From JBMNOI01 sp050942995 (lineage in GTDB: Bacteria > Chloroflexota > Anaerolineae > UBA1429), in the NCBI GenBank assembly GCA_050942995.1, contig JBMNOI010000040.1, positions 1 to 28,946 of the forward strand: DNA of 28,946 bases. The letters run 5' to 3'. The notes below the pieces were generated by a model. That model saw only the letters and a program-made list of their open reading frames with translations. It had not been told where the DNA came from and searched no databases. The translations under genes were made by a program, and so were the position numbers. Below are positions 8,527 to 15,203 of this stretch, piece after piece; position 1 is the first letter of the stretch; every line of letters begins with the position of its first letter.

Positions 8527-9348
8527 ATGACGAGACGAACCATTGTGACCGCATTCCTGGTACTGACGCTGCTGGGAGCATCTGCGATAGGCGCCGTGGG
8601 GGTCGGCGCTGATGCGCCCACCGATGCGGGCGCCAATGCGGGCGCCAATGCGCCTGCATCGGCATCTGGGGAATCCGTCTCTCACACCGTTCGATGGGGA
8701 GAGACGCTGACTTCCATCGCCTGGAGATACGGCGTCACGGTGCAAGAGATCGTCGACGCCAACAATCTGCACAGTCCGAATCTGATCTACGCCGGCCAGC
8801 GCCTGATCATCCCCATCCCCTCTACCCTCTACACCAAACACACTGTCCAACGAGGAGAGACCCTATACAGCATCGCGGCGGCCTACGGCGTCAATGTGTG
8901 GGACATCGCCCGACTGAACGGCATATGGAATATCAACCTCATCTTTGTCGGCCAGAAACTGCTCATCCCCGGCAAGGATAAACTGCCACCGACGACTCCT
9001 ACGCCCCCCCCGCCGATCGGTGTCCCAAGCGTGCAGGAAGAGATCATCATCAGCAGCCCGTCGCTCAACGATGAGGTAACCAGCCCGGTCACCGTCACCG
9101 GTTGGGGACGCGGCTTTGAGAACACGCTGGCCGTCGATATCCTCAACGAGAACGGTCAGGTGATCGCTCAGGGGAATGCGATGATTGACGCCGAGGTGGG
9201 CGAGATCGGCCCCTTTACCGGCACCATCGAGTTCGATGCGCCGGCCACCACGCAGCCGGGACGTATTTCGGTATACGCCATCAGCCCGCGCGACGGCGCC
9301 ATCGAACACCTGAACTCGGTCACTGTGACCCTGATGGGCAAACCGTAA
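8527..9348 (+). CDS. Secreted protein with two LysM domains and a Gmad2 domain
   Basis: A 273-aa exported cell-wall protein. Residues 1-28 form a signal peptide (MTRRTIVTAFLVLTLLGASA...). A short Ala/Gly/Asn linker with a small 12-bp tandem duplication (GANAGANA) leads to LysM1 (about 53-96, SHTVRWGETLTSIAWRYGV) and LysM2 (about 105-148, KHTVQRGETLYSIAAAYGV), which bind N-acetylglucosamine-containing glycan. A Pro/Thr linker (PPTTPTPPPP) follows, then an Ig-like Gmad2 domain (about 172-270: SSPSLNDEVTSPVTVTGWGR), known from spore-germination and envelope proteins. I chose the ATG at 8527 because GGAGG lies just upstream and it gives a proper signal peptide; the frame is open further 5' (from 8389), but that stretch contains the promoter. 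Confidence 0.9.
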   Translation: MTRRTIVTAFLVLTLLGASAIGAVGVGADAPTDAGANAGANAPASASGESVSHTVRWGETLTSIAWRYGVTVQEIVDANNLHSPNLIYAGQRLIIPIPSTLYTKHTVQRGETLYSIAAAYGVNVWDIARLNGIWNINLIFVGQKLLIPGKDKLPPTTPTPPPPIGVPSVQEEIIISSPSLNDEVTSPVTVTGWGRGFENTLAVDILNENGQVIAQGNAMIDAEVGEIGPFTGTIEFDAPATTQPGRISVYAISPRDGAIEHLNSVTVTLMGKP

Positions 9349-9385
9349 CCCCTTTCACCGTCATCCGGACAATCCGAGATGCCAC

Positions 9386-9424
9386 GGGCGCAGGCGTGTG
9401 ATGAGATCACGCCTGCGCCCTGTT
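9386..9424 (+). terminator. Terminator-like hairpin after the LysM gene
   Basis: GGGCGCAGGCGTG (9386-9398) pairs perfectly with CACGCCTGCGCCC (9408-9420), loop 9 nt, followed only by TGTTCT. The stem is strong and the T-run is poor. The remaining gap to 9656 holds a promoter and no convincing gene. Confidence 0.65.
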
Positions 9425-9499
9425 CTATCCGGCAGGGTGCGCCCGGCCCGGCGCGTGCATCGCCGCCGGGTGAAAAAACGTCACCGGCTCGCCACGCTT

Positions 9500-9528
9500 T
9501 TGCCTCTGCCTCATGATTGTGTTACCAT
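9500..9528 (+). promoter_or_regulatory. Possible sigma70 promoter for the O-antigen-ligase-like gene
   Basis: TTGCCT (9500-9505) and TACCAT (9523-9528) with a 17-bp spacer, leaving a leader of roughly 120 nt before the TTG start. Confidence 0.5.
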
Positions 9529-9656
9529 GGGCGGCGATGAATCCGCCGCCGGCGTATCCATCTCGGACATTGCCTGTTCCCTGTGGGTGCGCTTCTGGCG
9601 AATGAGACGAACCCGACCGGTTCGCCAACCTCTTTGCCCCGAAAGCGAGCGATACG

Positions 9657-11132
9657 TTGATCGATTTGACCTGGGAGCCGATCCAGCGAGGACTCTTTCA
9701 TCCGCGCCCCTGGGTGCGTGGCCTGACGGTGCTGGGCATATGTCTGGCGCTGGGTATCCCGGTGGGGGCCATCATCGGCCTGTTGGGCGGTGTGTACGGT
9801 AGCGCCGCGCTCATCGCTCTGGTCACCGGCTATCTGATGCTGCGCAGCATCACGGTGGGCATCATGGTCCTCATCGGCATCATCTTTTTGCTGCCCTTTG
9901 CCGCGCTGCCTATCAATATCGGATTCTCGCCCACCTTTTTGGATCTGGCGCTGCTCGCCGTGTTCTTTGTCTGGGTCAGTCGCCTGGTTACCAGGCGGGC
10001 AGGAGAGTTTATCGCCGCATCGCCCACCGGCTTTGTGCTGGCCTTTGTCATGCTGGCCATGGTGTCGTTCGTCGCCGGACTGAGCCATGCGCCCCTGACC
10101 AGTAACGTGCTGCGACACTTTGCCGAGATTCTGCTCAGCATCCTGCTCTTTTTGCTGGTCATCAACAATGTGCGAACCCGTCACCAGCTCAGGTGGATCG
10201 TCATCGTCCTCATGGTCGCCGGATTTGCCACGGCCCTCATCGGGATCGGCCTCTACATCCTGCCCACGACACTGAGCACCCGCCTTCTCTCGGCTCTCCA
10301 GGTCGTGCGGTATCCGGCCGGTGACGTCCTGCGCTTCATCGAAGACAATCCCGAGCTCCCCCAACGGGCCATCGCAACGTCGGTGGATCCCAATGTGCTG
10401 GGCGGTACGCTGATCTTTGTCACGACCGTGACCGTCGCGCAGATGCTTTGCGACCGGCCGCTACTCCCCCGCCGCTGGCTGATTCTCATGGCGTTCACCA
10501 TGGGGATTTGCATGGTGCTGACATTTTCCCGCGGCTCCTTTGTGGGACTGGGCTTTGCCCTGTTCCTTCTTGCAGCCCTGAAATATCGGCGTATCTTTTG
10601 GATTGGTCTGATATTTCTGGCGATCATGATGCTGCTCCCGCCCACCCAGGCCTATGTGGACCACTTTTTCCGGGGCGTGCGGGTTGAAGATCAGGCCACT
10701 CAGATGCGCCTCGGTGAATATCAGGACTCGCTAACCCTCATCTCGCGCTATCCCTGGTTCGGCGTCGGCTTTGCCGGCACTCCGGATATCGATACCTATC
10801 TGGGGGTATCCAGCGTCTATCTGCTCATCGCGGAAGAGATGGGGCTCGTGGGGCTCAGCGCTTTTCTGGGGGCGATTCTCGCCTTTTTCGTGCGCTTTGC
10901 GCGCTCTCGCCGTGCTCTCCAGGCCGACCCGGAACTGGAGCCGATCTATCTGGGCACATCGCTGGCCGTGGCCGGCGCCATGATCGGCGGCATCTTTGAC
11001 CATTATCTGTTCAACCTCAAATTCCCCCATTCCTCATCCCTCCTCTGGCTCGTGGTGGGGCTGGCCGTAACCAGCACCCTCCTGGCCGGGAGATCCAAGA
11101 GAGATCGCCCCGCAACCGGGGAACAAGCCTGA
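9657..11132 (+). CDS. O-antigen ligase/polymerase (Wzy_C)-like membrane protein
   Basis: A 491-aa polytopic membrane protein with about a dozen hydrophobic segments. Members of this family polymerise or ligate lipid-linked glycans on the outer face of the cytoplasmic membrane. The Wzy_C signature region is visible: SVDPNVLGGTLIF, the LTFSRGSFVGLGFALFLLAA segment, then the long outer loop with RVEDQATQMRLGEYQDSL, YPWFGVGFAGT and the following helix VYLLIAEEMGLVGLSAFLG. In a monoderm this would serve an exopolysaccharide or teichoic-type glycan rather than LPS; the substrate is unknown. An in-frame stop near 9601 limits the N-terminus and no ATG or GTG lies between, so TTG 9657 (or TTG 9663) is the likely start; the ribosome site is weak. 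Confidence 0.83.
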   Translation: MIDLTWEPIQRGLFHPRPWVRGLTVLGICLALGIPVGAIIGLLGGVYGSAALIALVTGYLMLRSITVGIMVLIGIIFLLPFAALPINIGFSPTFLDLALLAVFFVWVSRLVTRRAGEFIAASPTGFVLAFVMLAMVSFVAGLSHAPLTSNVLRHFAEILLSILLFLLVINNVRTRHQLRWIVIVLMVAGFATALIGIGLYILPTTLSTRLLSALQVVRYPAGDVLRFIEDNPELPQRAIATSVDPNVLGGTLIFVTTVTVAQMLCDRPLLPRRWLILMAFTMGICMVLTFSRGSFVGLGFALFLLAALKYRRIFWIGLIFLAIMMLLPPTQAYVDHFFRGVRVEDQATQMRLGEYQDSLTLISRYPWFGVGFAGTPDIDTYLGVSSVYLLIAEEMGLVGLSAFLGAILAFFVRFARSRRALQADPELEPIYLGTSLAVAGAMIGGIFDHYLFNLKFPHSSSLLWLVVGLAVTSTLLAGRSKRDRPATGEQA

Positions 11133-11249
11133 AAGGATAAGGGGCGATTCGGAATGATGACTGACTCTGGTCCGTCCCTGAATCGCCAGCAACAAAGTAT
11201 CACCAGAGCAAACGCATTTGGAGCTTTGCATTCGCATGGCTGCATCTTT

Positions 11250-11367
11250 GCCCTCACCCGGTACCCGAGAGGTGTACTCACCGCTACGACTACCACCCTC
11301 TCCCACACGTGTGGGAGAGGGTCGCCGGCGTTAGCGACGTGCCCGTCACCGGCGGTGGGGTGAGGGC
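11250..11367. repeat. Nested palindromic intergenic element
   Basis: A perfect 26-bp palindrome (11296-11321, half-site CCCTCTCCCACAC) sits inside outer arms GCCCTCACCC (11250-11259) and GGGTGAGGGC (11358-11367). Between them GTCGC/GCGAC and CCGGCG segments can also fold. The layout resembles dispersed palindromic repeats that occur in many copies in some genomes; copy number cannot be judged from this window. No open frame of note crosses it. Confidence 0.7.
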
Positions 11368-11452
11368 GATGCGGGATCCATAAACACCCCTCTCTAGAGT
11401 CAAATGCGATTGCCCTGAAAGCACAGGGGCTGCGTCAAATTCGCACGACAAC

Positions 11453-11529
11453 CACCTTCCGAAGGTGACGAATGCAAATCGTGTGCTTTCCGCTTGATCC
11501 GTTCGCTCCTGGCAGAAACCTTCGGAAGG
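11453..11529. repeat. Pair of CCTTCCGAAGG inverted repeats
   Basis: CACCTTCCGAAGGTG (11453-11467) and CCTTCGGAAGG (11519-11529) are reverse complements over 11 bases, and each is itself nearly palindromic. CGAATGCAAA at about 11470 is also the reverse complement of TTTGCATTCG at about 11226. Another CTTCCGAAGG occurs at 23991. No gene is seen here. Confidence 0.55.
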
Positions 11530-11573
11530 GAACCGGACAATAACACAGCCCTGAAAGAAGCCCCCCCCCTACG

Positions 11574-11602
11574 TTGACACATCCGATGGGGCATGGTAGT
11601 AT
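11574..11602 (+). promoter_or_regulatory. Strong sigma70 promoter feeding the fluoride riboswitch
   Basis: A consensus -35 box TTGACA (11574-11579) is 17 bp from TAGTAT (11597-11602). The predicted start, near 11609, coincides with the first paired bases of the aptamer, as expected for a riboswitch at the 5' end of a transcript. Confidence 0.85.
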
Positions 11603-11606
11603 TGAT

Positions 11607-11676
11607 ACGGTGATGGGGCTCACCGGCGGCCGACGAACGGAGCCGCAAACCGTCTATGTCAGACTGATGGCCTCCG
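11607..11676 (+). promoter_or_regulatory. Fluoride riboswitch aptamer (crcB motif)
   Basis: GGTGATGGGGCTCACC (11609-11624) matches the family pattern GGNGATGGNGYTCNCC at every fixed position: stem GGTG/CACC closing the loop ATGGGGCT. AAACCG (11647-11652) follows, then a second stem GTCT/AGAC (11652-11655 with 11661-11664) and CTGATGGCCTCC (11664-11675). The conserved pseudoknot can form between GGGGCT (11615-11620) and GGCCTC (11669-11674), with two G-U pairs. CTGATGGCCTC is identical, as I recall it, to the 3' strand of the well-studied Thermotoga petrophila aptamer. A 22-nt hairpin (11625-11646, stem GCGGC/GCCGC) is inserted between the first stem and AAACCG. Fluoride binding normally stabilises the aptamer and permits transcription. 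Confidence 0.92.
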
Positions 11677-11705
11677 CCTGAGCGTTCAGGTAGAGGTCAT
11701 TTTTT
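11668..11705 (+). terminator. Riboswitch expression platform: fluoride-controlled terminator
   Basis: Bases 11668-11681 pair with 11686-11699 (14 positions, one mismatch and two G-U pairs, loop GCGT), followed by six T (11700-11705). The 5' arm is the same strand the aptamer uses for its pseudoknot (11669-11674), so aptamer and terminator exclude each other: fluoride present gives read-through, absent gives termination. This is the ON-switch layout known for fluoride riboswitches. Confidence 0.9.
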
Positions 11706-12100
11706 GTCGCCATCCGGTGGACGGGCCGTCGGCGGCATTTCTCTGACTATGGACGTGCCCGAAGGGGCGCTGATTCTGGCATCCGCCGCTGAAAGCTGAC
11801 ATGGGCGTGGCCAAAGCACGTCGCAAAAGAGCGGAGGCTTGGATGGTCGTCAATATATGCACATTGATCAGAAAGTAGCCCTTTCTTTATGGAGTGGTAT
11901 CTTGCCATGCCGATATAATTCTGGTAAGATATGCTACCGAAATAATACTGACGCGGCTGTGACCCACAAATGACGCCGGCGGATGGTGTTCAGGGGGACG
12001 TCTCATCGAGGCGTCCAGGCCGTCCAGCCGGCCCTATTATGGCCCGCGCTTTCACCTTCTGAACAGATATCGATGACGCCACGGAAGGAGCACCGAACGA
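11706..12100 (+). other. 395-nt untranslated leader between riboswitch and atpD
   Basis: No recognisable gene lies here and no crcB or CLC-F remnant is visible. A TATAAT (11914-11919) with only weak -35 candidates could be a second promoter for the ATPase operon. A 25-codon frame (11801-11878) has an internal ATG at 11843 preceded by GGAGG, but no further support. The atpD ribosome site GGAAGGAG is at 12083-12090. Confidence 0.6.
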
Positions 12101-13489
12101 GTGAGAACCGGACGAGTAGCCCGTGTAATGGGGGTTGTGGTGGACGCTCAGTTCACCGTAGGCGACCTGCCCAGCATCAGTAGCGCCCTCTTGATTCAGC
12201 GGCCCGGCGAGCCTGACCTTGTGCTCGAGGTACAGGAGCACGTCGACCCCCGAACCGTGCGCTGCATCGCCATGTCGTCCACATCCGGCCTGAAACGTGG
12301 CGTTCAAGTGGTCGATACGGGTGCGCCGATCCAGGTGCCGGTCGGTGAAAGCACCCTGGGCCGTATGTTCAACGTCCTCGGTCAGCCCATCGATGAGGGG
12401 CCTTCTCTGGATGATGCAGACCGGCGCCCCATCCACCTGCAGGCGCCCTCTCTAAGCCGGCAAAGGCTCTCCAGTGATATTCTGGTGACCGGGCTCAAGG
12501 TCATCGACCTGCTTACCCCCTACGGTCAGGGTGCCAAGATCGGCCTGTTCGGCGGCGCCGGAGTGGGCAAGACCATGCTGGTGATCGAGCTCATCCGGCA
12601 CAGCACCAGCACACAGCGCGGCCTGGCCGTGTTTGCCGGTGTGGGCGAGCGCACCCGAGAGGGTAACGACCTCTGGGAGAGCATGAAGCAAAGCGGCGTG
12701 CTCTCCAACAGCGTCCTCGTCTTTGGGCAGATGAACGAGCCGCCCGGAGCGCGCCTCCGCACCCCCCTGACGGCCCTTACCATGGCGCAATATTTCCGCG
12801 ATGAGATGGAGCGAGATGTCTTGCTCTTTATCGACAACGTCTATCGCTACGTCCAGGCCGGCGCCGAGGTATCGGCCCTTCTGGGTCGCGTACCCAGCGC
12901 CGTAGGCTATCAGCCCACCCTCGCTACCGAGATGGGCGAGCTACAGGAGCGCATCTCGACGACGGTAGAGGGCGCCATTACCTCGGTACAGGCCATCTAT
13001 ATCCCGGCTGACGACATCACCGACCCGGGTGTTGTGGCCGCATTCGGCCATCTGGATGCCATCACCGTGTTGACGCGCCGCCTGTCCAGCCAGGGCTTTT
13101 TCCCGGCGGTGGATCCGCTGGCCTCGTCGTCCAAGATGCTGGAGGCCCGCTATGTGGGCGAACGCCATGTAAACATTGCCAACGGGGTGCGAGAGGTGCT
13201 GGCCAGCTATGAGGCGCTGCAGGATATCATCTCGATCCTGGGAACAGAGGAGCTTTCCGAAGAGGACCGCCTCGTCGTTCGCCGGGCCCGACGCCTGCAA
13301 CGGTTCCTGACCCAACCCTTTTTCTCCACCGAGCAGTTTACCGGCATTCCGGGACAGTTCGTCCCCCTGGAAGAGACGCTCCGGGGCTTTGAAGAGATCC
13401 TGGAGGGTCTGCACGACGATCTGCCCGAGCAGGCCTTCTACATGGTGGGCACTATCGACGATGCGGTAGAAAAGGCCAAGACGCTATGA
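12101..13489 (+). CDS. atpD: N-type ATPase beta subunit
   Basis: Catalytic subunit of the membrane rotary ATPase, 462 aa. The P-loop GGAGVGKT is at 151-158, the catalytic Glu is in GERTREGND (182-190), Walker B is LLFIDN (241-246), followed by AGAEVSALLGRVPSAVGYQPTL cut here to its core, and the DELSEED-equivalent segment is EELSEED. FRDEMERDVLLFIDNVYRY is characteristic of the N-type branch rather than housekeeping F-ATPases. The GTG start has GGAAGGAG 10 nt upstream and gives the normal N-terminus (GRVARVMGVVVDAQF). It is the first gene of an operon whose order D-C-R-B-E-F-A-G is that of N-ATPases, known as laterally spread second ATPases working mainly as ion pumps. The upstream riboswitch may control it. 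Confidence 0.95.
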   Translation: MRTGRVARVMGVVVDAQFTVGDLPSISSALLIQRPGEPDLVLEVQEHVDPRTVRCIAMSSTSGLKRGVQVVDTGAPIQVPVGESTLGRMFNVLGQPIDEGPSLDDADRRPIHLQAPSLSRQRLSSDILVTGLKVIDLLTPYGQGAKIGLFGGAGVGKTMLVIELIRHSTSTQRGLAVFAGVGERTREGNDLWESMKQSGVLSNSVLVFGQMNEPPGARLRTPLTALTMAQYFRDEMERDVLLFIDNVYRYVQAGAEVSALLGRVPSAVGYQPTLATEMGELQERISTTVEGAITSVQAIYIPADDITDPGVVAAFGHLDAITVLTRRLSSQGFFPAVDPLASSSKMLEARYVGERHVNIANGVREVLASYEALQDIISILGTEELSEEDRLVVRRARRLQRFLTQPFFSTEQFTGIPGQFVPLEETLRGFEEILEGLHDDLPEQAFYMVGTIDDAVEKAKTL

Positions 13490-13875
13490 GTGACGCCTCC
13501 GCAACGCCGGCCGACCGGGTCGACCTGTTCATCACTACGCCAGAGAATGTACTCTACCAGGGCCCCGCGCATTGGGTGCAGGTGCCTCTGCACGATGGGC
13601 TCATCGGCATCTGGCCGGGGCATTCTCCGCTCGTGGGCGCCCTTAGCCGGGGAACCATCCAGTACCATACCGATGAGGGCACACAGACCATCCCGGTACG
13701 CGCGGGCATTCTGCGGGTCGATGAAGAGCGCTGCTTTGTGCTGGTAGGAGCGCTGGCCGACGAACAGGAGTCATCCTGGTCCCCTCAGTCGGACACGTTG
13801 GCGGATGAGCTCGAGCGGGCGCTTTACGAGGCGTTGCCCGAGGAAGAAATCGAAGCATTGCAGGAGGAGGAGTAG
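13486..13875 (+). CDS. atpC: N-type ATPase epsilon subunit
   Basis: A 129-aa central-stalk subunit that couples the catalytic head to the rotor. The N-terminal beta-sandwich (about 12-95) is clear: VDLFITTPENVLYQG, GLIGIWPGHSPLVGAL, TIPVRAGILRVDEERCFVLV. The C-terminal part is short and acidic (EALPEEEIEALQEEE). Its ATG overlaps the atpD stop in an ATGA arrangement, showing translational coupling. Position directly after atpD is the N-ATPase order. Confidence 0.92.
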   Translation: MSDASATPADRVDLFITTPENVLYQGPAHWVQVPLHDGLIGIWPGHSPLVGALSRGTIQYHTDEGTQTIPVRAGILRVDEERCFVLVGALADEQESSWSPQSDTLADELERALYEALPEEEIEALQEEE

Positions 13876-13876
13876 C

Positions 13877-14182
13877 ATGTCTCCCCTGTTACAGATCATC
13901 ATCTGGTTTGTCATTGGAGCCGGTTGCGGGTGTGCGCACCTGTTGTGGCTGCGCCGCTCGCTGAATCGCGTCGATGCGGAAAAGCCCCGCACAATACGTC
14001 GGTTTGCCCTGGGTATGCCACTCCGGTTGTTGGCCGTGGCGCCATTTCTGATACTGGCCGCACGGCAAGGATTGCCCGCCTCAGTCGGGTTCATCCTCGG
14101 ATCGGTGATCGGCCGCTGGGCATTGTACCTGGGCACCGGCATGTATCGCATACCGGCCACCTGGCCAAACGAACAAGGATAG
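13877..14182 (+). CDS. atpR: AtpR-like small membrane subunit of N-ATPase
   Basis: A 101-aa hydrophobic protein with three likely membrane helices: residues 4-24, 47-62 and 67-88. Polar residues in the membrane part (R50 in GMPLRLL, R80 in GSVIGRWALY) resemble AtpR, the accessory protein encoded between atpC and atpB in N-ATPase operons and thought to aid rotor assembly. The ATG at 13877 starts one nucleotide after the atpC stop, with GGAGGAGG just upstream. The other usual accessory gene, atpQ, is absent since atpC abuts this gene. Assignment rests on size, topology and position, so it is less sure than its neighbours. Confidence 0.75.
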   Translation: MSPLLQIIIWFVIGAGCGCAHLLWLRRSLNRVDAEKPRTIRRFALGMPLRLLAVAPFLILAARQGLPASVGFILGSVIGRWALYLGTGMYRIPATWPNEQG

Positions 14183-14185
14183 ACA

Positions 14186-14887
14186 GTGGGCGTCGAGGGT
14201 GTCTTTCCACGGACGGTATTTTATCTCAACGGGATCCCCATTCGGGATACCGTATTCCAAACATGGATCATCAACGGACTGCTGATCGTTTTTGCCATCT
14301 GGGCATCATTCAAATACCGCGTGTTCGAGCCCAAAACGTGGCAGCTCGGCGTCGAATATCTCGTCGAGTACATCGAAGGGTTGATCCGCGATCTGTCCGG
14401 ACGGGCCATACCCGAGCTGGTGCCCTATCTCGGCACCATGATCGTCTATATCGTCATCGCCAACCTGGTCGGCCTGGTTCCCCTGTTCCTCGCTCCCACT
14501 CGCGATCTAAACACGACGGCGGCTCTGTCGCTGGTTTCGCTGGGGTCGACACAATACTATGGCATCAGGGCGCGAGGTCTCAAAGCTTATCTGCGCAGCT
14601 ATATCGAGCCGGTGATCATTATGCTGCCGCTTAACATACTGGGCGACCTTTCTCGTGTACTTTCGATGTCGCTACGTCTCTTCGGTAATGTGCTGGCCGG
14701 CGAGATTATCGGCGCCGTCATGTTCACCCTTGTCCCGGTGCTCTCGCCCTTGCCCTTGAACCTGCTGAGCATGATCACCGGCGTGTTACAGGCCCTGGTG
14801 TTTACCGTGTTGACTCTCGTGTTCGTTGTGGATGCCATAGGTGAAGTCCAATCCACCGACGAGCGAGAACAAACTCTGGAAACATAA
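14186..14887 (+). CDS. atpB: N-type ATPase subunit a
   Basis: The ion-channel stator subunit, 233 aa with five to six membrane helices. The essential Arg is R164 in MSLRLFGNVLAGEI (161-174), the invariant segment that faces the rotor carboxylate. PELVPYLGTMIVYIVIANLV precedes it and the C-terminal helices include VLQALVFTVLTLVFVV. The start is GTG, 3 nt after the previous stop. The 32-nt gap to atpE contains the AGAAGGAG site of the c-subunit gene. Confidence 0.93.
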   Translation: MGVEGVFPRTVFYLNGIPIRDTVFQTWIINGLLIVFAIWASFKYRVFEPKTWQLGVEYLVEYIEGLIRDLSGRAIPELVPYLGTMIVYIVIANLVGLVPLFLAPTRDLNTTAALSLVSLGSTQYYGIRARGLKAYLRSYIEPVIIMLPLNILGDLSRVLSMSLRLFGNVLAGEIIGAVMFTLVPVLSPLPLNLLSMITGVLQALVFTVLTLVFVVDAIGEVQSTDEREQTLET

Positions 14888-14919
14888 GCCCACATTTTAT
14901 TAGAAGGAGTGATACATCC

Positions 14920-15192
14920 ATGCAGCCAGAACAGCAGTTGCAATTTGCAATCGTGACGACCATCGTCGTCGGGGCCGCCATCGTGCTGGGAACTATCCCC
15001 GCCACACTCATGGAGGGCCGCGCCGTGGTGCGGGCCTTTGATAATATGGCCCGCCAGCCTAGCGTCGCCGACCGCATTCGCGGCATCCTATTCGTGGTGT
15101 TGGCTATCCTTGAATCAACGGCTATCTATGTTCTGCTGATCTGCCTGATTCTGCTATTCGCCAACCCCTTCTCGGAACTCTTTGGGATATAG
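14920..15192 (+). CDS. atpE: N-type ATPase subunit c (rotor ring)
   Basis: A 90-aa hairpin of two membrane helices that forms the rotor ring. Helix 1 (about 9-34) ends in PATLMEGR with a carboxylate at E32; the polar loop is MARQPSVADR (43-52); helix 2 (about 55-80) contains the ion-binding ILESTAIY with E65, S66 and T67. In the Na+-binding ring of Ilyobacter tartaricus the matching residues are Gln32, Glu65 and Ser66, so this protein has Glu in place of Gln. N-type rings with two carboxylates per subunit are known, and one such ring (Burkholderia pseudomallei) was reported to carry protons. A strong AGAAGGAG precedes the ATG, in keeping with high subunit demand. Confidence 0.95.
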   Translation: MQPEQQLQFAIVTTIVVGAAIVLGTIPATLMEGRAVVRAFDNMARQPSVADRIRGILFVVLAILESTAIYVLLICLILLFANPFSELFGI

Positions 15193-15203
15193 GGGGAAGA
15201 TGA

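Noticed and set aside
9398..9802. Open frame of 134 codons before the O-antigen-ligase-like gene
   Set aside because: It overlaps a terminator hairpin, a promoter and the start of a clear membrane protein; its translation is Arg-rich without recognisable features.
11801..11878. 25-codon frame in the atpD leader with internal ATG at 11843 after GGAGG
   Set aside because: Too short to support by itself, and the translation resembles nothing known. Kept only as a note in the leader entry.
11706..12100. Decayed crcB or CLC-F gene after the riboswitch
   Set aside because: I looked for membrane-protein-like frames in all three plus frames and saw only short frames broken by stops; no fluoride-channel motif is visible.
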